From NCBI GenBank assembly GCA_020310875.1, contig CM035431.1, positions 17,964,267-18,028,266 on the forward strand: 64,000 nucleotides of DNA. The letters run 5' to 3'. The notes under the pieces are model-generated. The model had not been told where the DNA came from and did not search any database. It saw nothing but the letters and a program-made list of their open reading frames with translations. This document shows, piece by piece, positions 56,453-64,000 of the stretch (position 1 is its first letter; every line of letters begins with the position of its first letter). The translations under genes and the position numbers were made by a program. The DNA is from Ceratopteris richardii. Taxonomy: Eukaryota; Streptophyta; Polypodiopsida; Polypodiales; Pteridaceae.

Positions 56453-58786
56453 ATGGAGGATCGGCTGAAATTGGCTCCAAAAGCTCAATATTTCAGGAGT
56501 TTGATGTCAGGAGTTAAAAGTCCTTCTAAGATGATGTCCATAAGAGAAGTAGAAGCCCAAACAAGCATGAGGGGATCAGAAAGGAAAAGGAAAGGAGTAT
56601 CAGAAGAAGTTATTCCACTAAAGAAGAGAAGATTGGATTCCAAGAAAGTACAATTGGAACAAGAGGAAGCAACAAAAGAAGAACATGAAGCTGCTCAGAA
56701 GGAAGTACAGTCCTCAAAGGAACCTCATCCACCTCAAACAAGTAAGGAACAGTTGTATGCTTATCTAACTCAAGGAAATGATAAAAGAGCAATTTATGAA
56801 GCTCAATATCAGAAGATGTTGGAGAATTATTTGTGTAAAGCAACTGATTGGATACAAGAAGAAGTGGAACATTATGAAGAACTACATGATCAGATGATGG
56901 CTGCAGAAACTAAAGAGGTGTTTGTCAAAAAGGAAGTGGAATTGCTGGCATATTTTAAGGAGTTACAAGGTCCTCTAGAAACCAGAACTACAGTAGTAGT
57001 GAAGAAGAGAGTTAAAAAAAAACCTCTACAGAAAAGAGGTTAACCAAAAAGAATAAGGGTAAGGCAGCTGAACATGTACAGATGGAGGAGTCAGTAAAAA
57101 TGTCATTAGAAGAAAAGAATCAGGAGGAGTCCATTGCATTAGAAGAACATAGAATGGACAAACAAGGGATAGCCAGTTCCTCACAATTTTCATCAGATTC
57201 AGAAAGTGATATAGAGAATTTTCTCCTCAAGAGTTTAAATCTCTCAGTACCTAGCATACTAGTAATGATCGTACAAGCCTCTGTAAAAAACAAAACACCA
57301 GAAGATTTGAGCCAGAAGTCACAGGGGATGTAGGTCCATGAAGAAGCAGCAAAACAAGTTAGTCCTAGGGAGGAAAATAGGATATTAAAAGGCAAAGAAG
57401 TAATGGTGGAAGAAGAAGTTGAAGCAAGAAAGGAATTCAACAGTGGATTGATAGACACAAGATTTCCAGCCATATGGATAAAACCCTCACAACAACTTCA
57501 GTATCAACTATCTGAGAAAAAACAAGGACTGGAAAGCAAGATGCAATTATGTAGTCAGATGCCGAATCAAAGAGGATGGAAGCAAAAAAGAAGAAAAGAT
57601 TGTACTAGTGGAAAGATCAGAAAGAGTAGATTCTAAGGAATATACAGAAGAGAAAACAGAAACACAAATAAATTAGAGTATAGAAGAGGTAATTTATGAT
57701 CTAAATCATAATGAAGAGTCCACACATACAGGAAATCAGGAAAAGGAAGAAGAATTAGACCTTATGGACATAGATGAGCAGGAGGAGGGACAAAAGGAGC
57801 AGTAATTAAATGATCAGATAAAGATCTCAGCAAAGAGTGACTCAATTTCAATCCAGGAAAACAAAGTCTAGATAAAGGAAAGATAGGTCATTGAAGAGAA
57901 ACAACAGGAAATTGAGAAAAAGAAGGTAGAAGAGATGGAAGAAGAAAAAGAAGAGGAAGAGAATCAGGTTATAGAGTATGAGGAAGAGGATGAAGAAGAA
58001 AATAAATGCAGAGAGGAAAAGCAGATAGAAGTGAAGCAAGTGGAGCTAGAAGCTGGGTTAGAAAGGATACCCAAGGATATCAGGTCTGCTTGCAAAGTTA
58101 TCATGAGTAATATAGAGCAATTCAGACCATCTAGTAGAAATATGATTATATCAAGAATGGTGACTGAATCAAAGTTTGTGAAAGGCAGTAGAATTATTAC
58201 TGAGCAAAGGAAAGAAAAGGAACAGTTGAGGGTTGTTCAGGGAAGAAATGAAGATTTGACCAAAAGGATAATCTCATTAGAAGAACTGGAGGTTCAACAA
58301 CAAAATAAAATTCAATTTCTTGAAAACAACTGTGCCAAACAATTGGAGCATAGTAGTAAGATGGAATTGGAATTAAAGAAAATGGAAGGAAGATGTAGAA
58401 CCCTTCAAAGCTCATATCAGATCATGGTCAAAGCTAATGAAGACATAAATAGATTGTTGATGGAGGAAGACCAAATGAAAGAAGAGAGCAGGATTGTACA
58501 GATAACACAGGATGAGAGGGAGGAGTTGAATAAAGAAATTCTAAGGCTACAAGCAGAATTGAAATAGGTCAAAGAAATGGAAAAGCAAGCTAGTGTCCAT
58601 GTTGCTAGTGCAATGAGAGGATTCAACAAACTACATGTGGATATAGCAGAAGAAAGGAGTAAATTACATTTGGATAGGGAAAAAGAAAGAAGTGAATGGA
58701 AATTAGAGAAAGAGATGTTGATATCCCAGAATCAGGGATTAATGTTGATTGTGGAGAAGCTACAGAAAAACTTGGAAGATTCATAA
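56453..58786 (+). pseudogene. Element E 3' coiled-coil region, unrecognised
   Basis: A Glu/Lys/Gln-rich region. It begins with MEDRLKLAPKAQYFRSLMSG, a basic patch (KKRRLDSKKV) that could be a nuclear signal, then long acidic stretches (MEEEKEEEENQVIEYEEEDE). Between about 58180 and 58780 heptad-type sequence such as ISLEELEVQQQNKIQFLENN suggests a coiled coil. Structural or RNA-binding roles are possible but unproven. Broken. Confidence 0.5.
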
Positions 58787-58987
58787 AAACAGGTTGAAGA
58801 ACAGGTAGTGACTATGCAAGTAGTGGAGCATGAAGGAGAAGAAGATAACAGAATTCAAAATTTTGGTGAACAAGAGGATAAAGATGTTGAAGAATACTCA
58901 GAAGAATTCATTCAAAGGCTTTTAACAGATAGGGAATCAAGAATGGAATTTATCAAGAAGATGCATAATGAGTATGAAGAATAGATT

Positions 58988-59899
58988 GTGAATTTTGCTC
59001 TCAATAAAGGAGTAAACCCAGACCAACACCATTGGGCAGCTGATGGGTTAGGAATACCTTTCTGTATGATTATGGAAAGTATTAAAAATTACCAGATTGC
59101 AAGGGTAGGACTACCATCAAATAGATATTTGGAATATGAAGAGGATATTAATGTCACTAAGGAATTGTTTGAAAAGGCTAATCTTAAATGGAGGAACAGG
59201 TGGTTAGATGCCAACAAGGAGTGTAGGAAAATCTGGGAAGAGGCACCTTTGCAGCTAAAGATCAATCGAGCCTATTGCCCAGTAGCAAGGAGAAGAGAAT
59301 GGTCATTGTTTTGGGAAAGAAGAAATGCAGGGCACATTTCAGCAAAATGGCTGAACTTTCCAAAGCTAGCAGGACCTAAAGTAGGAACATGGCCAACAAA
59401 GAAGTATATGATTGATACAATAGAGTCTATTATATCTACATACAAAGATGTAAATGATCCAGCTTGCATTTTATTAATCAGAGTGATGTGACTCATAGTG
59501 GCATGTATAGAAACATTTACAGATACAGATGTAAGAACTCTCAAGTATATTGGATTCAATTCACCGACCGATGCTTTACTCTTTGATCTAAGTGAAACTC
59601 CAGACAAGATTTGCTTAATGGCATATTACAGCAGAATAGTATTTTTGGGTAGCCATTATCTTCAAATTTTTGAGGATGCATTTGACTATGGATTTTTTGA
59701 AAGAGAGTCAGAAATCTTTGGGAATTTATCAGTTGTCACAAAATCTAGGCTCACTGCATATGAAGCTGCATATATAGAATATTTGAAGAAAGATGTGATA
59801 GACAAACCAAAGGCAGCAATACAATGGAGGAAAGCTTTATTTGAGATGGTGAATAATTTTAACATTACTGAAAGGAGGAGTCATGATCTATTGTCATAG
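58988..59899 (+). pseudogene. Element E 3' ORF c, unrecognised
   Basis: A Trp- and Tyr-rich, globular-looking region with GVNPDQHHWAADGLGIPFCM, RRREWSLFWERRNAGHISAK and, further on, KYIGFNSPTDALLFDLSETP. I know no match. It ends about 90 bases before the 3' LTR, so it is the last coding part of E. Broken. Confidence 0.5.
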
Positions 59900-59979
59900 G
59901 TTTATCAAAGAAAAAAGAAATGAAGGAAGCTCTCATTACTTATCTGCAAGGATATTTTTTGTCAGGAGCCAAAAAGTCT

Positions 59980-59992
59980 AGGAGGGGAAGAA
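59980..59992 (+). other. Element E polypurine tract
   Basis: AGGAGGGGAAGAA directly abuts the 3' LTR, a textbook plus-strand primer. Confidence 0.85.
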
Positions 59993-60813
59993 TGTTAGAA
60001 GAAGCATTTTTTTGAAGGGAAATTATTTGTAAAATGTCAAAAATGTGTAGAAATATTTTTCAAATGATGTAAAATTGAGGAAGAGCCTTCCTCATGTAAA
60101 TTAGAATCATATGTATTTTTTCTAGAATTTTTGGAAGCTCTTTGATAGCATGTTTTTAGATTAGATGGGAAAAGGAACAAAATTCAAGTGTGAAAAGGGA
60201 CACTTGAAAAAGTATAAAAGATAATTTCCTCTATTTTCAGAGGGTTGGTTGTATTATTTTTGCTATCCCAAGTAATGCGAAGAGCTCTCCTGCAAAAAAT
60301 CGTGTTGTTCCCTTTCATGCTCTTTCTCTTGATTTGTTGAGTCTATTCTTTGTGTGATCCATGGAATTTGTAAGCTTTAGTTGTGTATTTCTGAGTAAGA
60401 TGTATGAAGAGAGGTGATTCTCAATGTATTGAGTAAGAAAGTGTAGAAGAACAAAGCTGGAAATGGAAATTCTTAGTTTTCATAGAATCGCGATTGTCTC
60501 GTCTGTGTGATATAGGTATTGTTTTTGAAATTTGACTTCATAATTATATTCTACTATGGAAATGGCACACTTTAGGAACAAAGATCATTGAAAATGCTAT
60601 TGTAGAACTCAAGATAATCAAAACCCTAGATATTTCTCTCTTTCTTCATAATTTCTCAGAAAAACAGTCATCTTAACCCTTATTCTTGGATTCCATTAAC
60701 TAGAAGGGGCTGTGGTCTTTGCATACTTCCCGGATTGACAATTTAAAGATGTGTAGTTGATCCTTTGTGCTATAATGATTAGAGAGGACAACTCCAAAGG
60801 GTAGCAACAAACA
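59993..60813 (+). repeat. Element E 3' LTR
   Basis: An 821-base partner of 44045-44862, starting TGTTAGAAG and ending CAACAAACA. TATA box at 60213-60220. It carries the perfect palindrome AATCGCGATT at 60486-60495. Divergence from the 5' LTR is roughly 5%. Confidence 0.95.
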
Positions 60814-61188
60814 ATGGGGTTCAAACTCTTCATCACAAAATACTATAGGTGCATAGGCTGGGTCTCAAATTGATCTATAAGTTTCCTTCACACATACCTC
60901 TCTTGAGTTACCTCTTTTCTGCTCTTCTACTACAACTTTGCACATCCATAGGTGTGTGTCTTCATGCATCCATGAGGATTATGATCCTATGGAATTCACT
61001 GACTCCATGTCATCCGTGGCTCTATGGATGGGATTCCATTGTATCGGGGGCACGTCTCTATGAGAGTAGTCTTTGAGATTGACTTTAGTTGTAACACCTA
61101 CATGTTGCAAATACAAGGAATTGGTTCCCCAATCCTACACTACTTGCAACTATCTCAAGAATGGTATTCCCAAAATCATCTCATAGGC
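60814..61188 (-). mobile_element. Element D, protease-to-spacer segment
   Basis: The continuation of D beyond E, beginning with the second copy of ATGGG. It aligns with B1 at about 13.20-13.59 kb: the spacer peptide region and the end of the protease (the segment matching CAAAATCATCTCATA in B1). At about 61188 the match to B stops abruptly and F begins, so the upstream gag part of D is not in the window. Confidence 0.85.
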
Positions 61189-61229
61189 TACCTGTGAGTG
61201 GACTGGATAGCCCTTGCATCATCATTATT

Positions 61230-62135
61230 TTCCTCTTTAGCCTCTTTTGCCTTTGGAACCCTTCCAAGAATGGGGATTTGATTTTATTGGACCCATCACA
61301 CCTCCGACTATTTCTAATAATAATCGATATATCCTCACATGTACCAAATACTCGACACATTGGGCCAAAGCTTGGGTAGTCCAATTTGTCATAGACCTAG
61401 TTGTGGCTAAATGTCTCACTCGAGATGTTTTTCCCCGGTTTAGATTACCACTAAAAATTGTTTCGGATCACACCCACTTTGCTAATACTCTTATCCAGGA
61501 TCTCACTCACATGTTTAATATTATCCATGAGTTTAGTACACCTTATTACCCGTGTGCTAACGGCTTGGATGATAGCACTAATAAGATGTTACTCACTATG
61601 CCGAAGAAACTTATTCTGGAATGCCCTAAGCACTGGGGCCAACTTCTTCCTTCTACCTTGTGGGCTTACGAGACCATGCATAAAGTAGCTAGCGGTTGTA
61701 CACCATTTAAATTGGCTTATGGACTTGAAGTTATTGCACCAATGAAACTAGTCGTACCCAGTTTACATGTGTCTCTAGATAAAAAATATTACCGACTGAA
61801 TTGTTACCGGCTTGATTGAATACCTTGCATTCTCTTGATGAACAACGACTCCAAAGCTTTTTGCTGTTACAAGAAGGTGAGATCTGCCAGGCTAAAACCC
61901 ATGATTGTTTTCTAAAAACTCCTGTGTTTAAGGTTGGCCAATTAGTTTTATTCTATAATTCAAAATATGATCACTCTACATGAAGTTTAAACTTTGGTGG
62001 TTTGGTCCTTACAATATCTCAACTCAACTAGGGCCGGCCTCTTTTCGGTTAGCCACACTCATCGGAGCAGTTGCTCTCAACCCCATCAATGGATCTAAGC
62101 TACAACACTATTGCCCACCCTCCACACCCATGTGA
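61230..62135 (+). pseudogene. Element F integrase core and C-terminal module (fossil)
   Basis: PLEPFQEWGFDFIGPITPP starts the catalytic core near 61250. KIVSDHTHFANTLIQDL near 61455 and the YYPCANGLDDSTNK region near 61550 follow. Further on, FKVGQLVLFYNSKYD and a WFGPY-like module near 62000 mark the C-terminal part. The sequence differs from the integrase of A/C and only broadly resembles that of E/D. Its zinc-binding region is not in the window. Confidence 0.8.
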
Positions 62136-62559
62136 TTTGGTGTTGTTTTAGTTGCTCATTTCAGGTATGTTCTTATAGTGCAGTTATCCATTTCGGTCAT
62201 TATTTCGGTGTCCACCGTAAGCTCTTAATGTGTGTTCCGGTTGGTTTCTGGTTGACTCGTTGACCATGATATATTTTGTTTCCTTGCAGAATTTTGATTG
62301 TTGTCTCACTGTTTTCCGTGCTTCCAATCCATGTTTTATGTTTTATTGAGGTGCTATACTCTTTATTATTAACTGACGATCAGATATTATATGCGTTGCT
62401 CACTTATATGATTAGTTGCATGCAACTCATTTCTCTCGGTTTACTTAAGTAATTATTTTTGCTTTATCTCTTTTATTGTATCTCTTGTGCAATATGTGTA
62501 CTTTGTGCATTATCTGTGTTCTCATGTCATCTAGTTGTATGCTAGTTCTTGCCCTAGAT
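62136..62559 (+). other. Element F gap between integrase and 3' ORF
   Basis: T-rich non-coding sequence with many TTTTG and CTTG words. I see no repeat or clear signal. Confidence 0.5.
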
Positions 62560-63340
62560 ATGGAGTCCCTCTCCCATGTTGCTGCCTTCAGTACCGGAAT
62601 CCCTGACGAGCTAGTCAAATACCTTTGTGTATGCAGCTTGCTCCAATTTGTTGAATTGCCATGGCACAACATGCGAACACATCCATTATCCCTTACTTTG
62701 GCTCGTGCCATTGCCGCATGCCCTATCGCTGACACTGCATGGCTGATTGTGTCGCCCTCTTTCAACGTCCATATAACCCTTTCCACTGTTGTTTCCAATC
62801 TCCACCTGGCAAATGAGGGTCCGAATCAAGTTACCCAATTGCCTATCAAAACTGTGAACCAATTTTTTCCACGTAAATTGTCTAATGAATATGCTATTAT
62901 GTGTCGCCCGGATCTTGAGTGTCATGCACTCCAATTTATTGTATCTACCATTAATCTCCAAAAATAGAATTATGGTATTTCTCGATCAATGTACTTGGTC
63001 ATTGATGTGGCTTTTTGCAAACCCATCAACTGGGCAATGTTTTTCTTTTGTCACATTCACAAAGAATGCTAGGTGGTTGTTAAACAAGTGTCCAAGGGAG
63101 AATTCCCTCGCACCCAATTGCTGGACATATTCTCTTTTTTGGTTTCTCTTCAGGTTGTATCTAGTTCCCTAGTATCTCCTCCCCTCGTTGTAGCAGCTTC
63201 TTCTCACATGGATATTGATGATGAAGATGATGAAGTTCTGCTATGCTTTCCAAAGAAGTTCTATCATGTGGTCCTCACCTCTTCACCCGCTTCTAGTGCT
63301 TCCTCTACAACCCTTTCTACAGGTATCATTCATACGTAGA
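62560..63340 (+). pseudogene. Element F 3' ORF region, possibly Athila env-like or transposon-protein domain
   Basis: The region begins near MESLSHVAAFSTGIPDELVK. It then has TLARAIAACPIADTAW, RKLSNEYAIMCRPDLECHAL and, further on, CKPINWAMFFFCHIHKE. The KPINWA...I pattern recalls the putative plant transposon protein domain in the 3' ORFs of Athila-type elements, where KSIN(V)GRII is common. This is from memory and weak. The end is acidic and Ser/Pro-rich (MDIDDEDDEVLLCFPKKFYH). Confidence 0.4.
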
Positions 63341-64000
63341 AAGATGCTTTGATCATTGTAATAATTCTTAAGGAAGTTGCTACAGAAGGCCCTCTCAAGG
63401 ATGTGGCTAAGGTCTTCACAATCCCACCTAGATCCCCGATCAAGACACTAACTGTTTTGTCATCACCCCCAATTTTTCCAGCTGCCCAAGAGATCATCAA
63501 TCACCACGCTTATTGAAGAACTACGTAACTGCACTACGTCACCTCCAAAGGATGTTCAAAATGTTTCCGCTATAACGGTTGTCGATGTTGCTCCCTCTCC
63601 TTTTGCCCAATGCCAACCTATTCCTCCCATCGTACCTTCTGCACCCATTTTCTCCGCTTCTAAGGATTCTTCTTCTGATGCCTCTTCTATAGCTTCACCT
63701 CTAGGCTCACCTAATTACTCACCACCCCATTCTCAAGAGATCGCTATTACCCGTTCTGTCATCCCTCCACATTCCTTTGCCTTACCTCTTCCCTTTCCAC
63801 ATCAATCCAAAATTTGGCCACCATTGGTCAATATTTAATACAAGTGTTCGACGCAATCCAGTGCTAGATGACTATGAAAAAACAAAATATGTGCCAAGAG
63901 TCTTAGCACAAGCTAGATCTTCTAGAAGCTCACATCACCCCACTCTAAGAGGAAATCATTGGCGTCCATGCGAGTGAAGTTCAATACAGAAATAGATGGT
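63341..64000 (+). pseudogene. Element F Pro/Ser-rich tail region
   Basis: This continues the same strand bias with Pro- and Ser-rich words (TLTVLSSPPIFPAAQEI and later PHSFALPLPFPHQSKIW-type sequence). I recognise no domain. The window ends inside it. Confidence 0.35.

Larger units (their letters stand above)
44045..60813 (+). mobile_element. Element E: long Athila/Tat-like LTR retrotransposon inserted in D
   Basis: A 16.8-kb element. LTRs are 818 and 821 bases (44045-44862 and 59993-60813). The target duplication is ATGGG (44040-44044 and 60814-60818), and D sequence continues on both sides. Order: leader with hairpin array, gag, zinc knuckles, protease, RT, RNase H, integrase, a second retropepsin-like domain, then about 5 kb of further coding sequence before the polypurine tract. 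LTR divergence is roughly 5%. It is broken, with about ten breaks, and AT-rich. Gag and pol are related to B and D, not to A and C. Confidence 0.95.
61189..64000 (+). mobile_element. Element F, partial plus-strand Ty3/gypsy element
   Basis: This starts mid-integrase against D and runs off the right edge. It has the integrase catalytic core and C-terminal module (61230-62135), a non-coding gap, then an additional ORF region (62560-63340) and a Pro/Ser-rich tail. No LTR is seen. GC content and protein sequence differ from E and B. Broken, with several breaks. Confidence 0.8.

Noticed and set aside
1-64000. Host protein-coding genes, rRNA, or organelle DNA
   Set aside because: All long frames belong to retroelement parts or their attached 3' ORFs; the remaining gaps are LTRs, leaders or non-coding parts of those elements.

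Overview
The window is plant nuclear DNA made almost entirely of nested, long LTR retrotransposons of the Ty3/gypsy superfamily. I found no convincing host gene, rRNA, tRNA, DNA transposon, LINE or SINE. Two observations point to a land plant with a large, repeat-rich genome. First, several elements have the Athila/Tat layout: an LRSG-type gag start, paired zinc knuckles, a tRNA-Asp primer site and extra ORFs after integrase. Second, insertions are stacked inside older insertions. A fern, lycophyte or gymnosperm seems at least as likely as a flowering plant, but nothing here fixes the taxon.

Layout, with my own labels A-F. Family B (Athila/Tat-like, minus strand) is present as two partial copies in the same orientation. 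B1 lies at 1-345 plus 11168-16200. B2 lies at 16201-22073 plus 37173-40685, with its 5' LTR at 39933-40685. The copies abut at about 16.2 kb. Element A (346-11167, plus strand, 1.54-kb LTRs) sits inside B1. Element C (22074-37172, plus strand, 3.5-kb LTRs) sits inside B2. B2 in turn abuts the 3' side of an older, badly decayed relative, D (minus strand, 40686-44044 plus 60814-61188). D is split by element E (44045-60813, plus strand, 0.82-kb LTRs, 5-bp target duplication ATGGG). From 61189 to the window end lies a partial plus-strand gypsy element, F.

Relative age from LTR divergence, counted by eye: C is youngest (roughly 0.3% plus repeat-length changes), then A (about 3%), then E (about 5%). 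B, D and F are older by nesting. C looks nearly whole, with about one break; A has about five; E has around ten; B1, B2, D and F are partial and broken.

A and C are diverged members of one lineage. They share gag, protease, RT, RNase H and integrase sequence, a 4-bp CCGT target duplication, a primer site matching tRNA-Trp, and a near-identical 42-base stretch before the 3' LTR, yet their LTRs look unrelated. Three shared signals stand out. One is a slippery heptamer with a conserved hairpin at the gag-pro/pol boundary. The second is a three-copy structured RNA module between pol and the 3' LTR, with compensatory base changes between the two elements. The third is the tRNA-Trp primer site: in A its complementarity runs about 30 bases and mismatches only at tRNA position 58. 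Element A also has a perfect heat-shock-element-like motif just upstream of its TATA box. Their pol motifs resemble fungal gypsy elements, as far as I can recall.

E is a very long Athila/Tat-type element. It carries a second retropepsin-like domain after integrase, followed by about 5 kb of unrecognised, partly coiled-coil coding sequence. The leaders of E and B2 both hold arrays of palindromes with the core AATCGCGATT.
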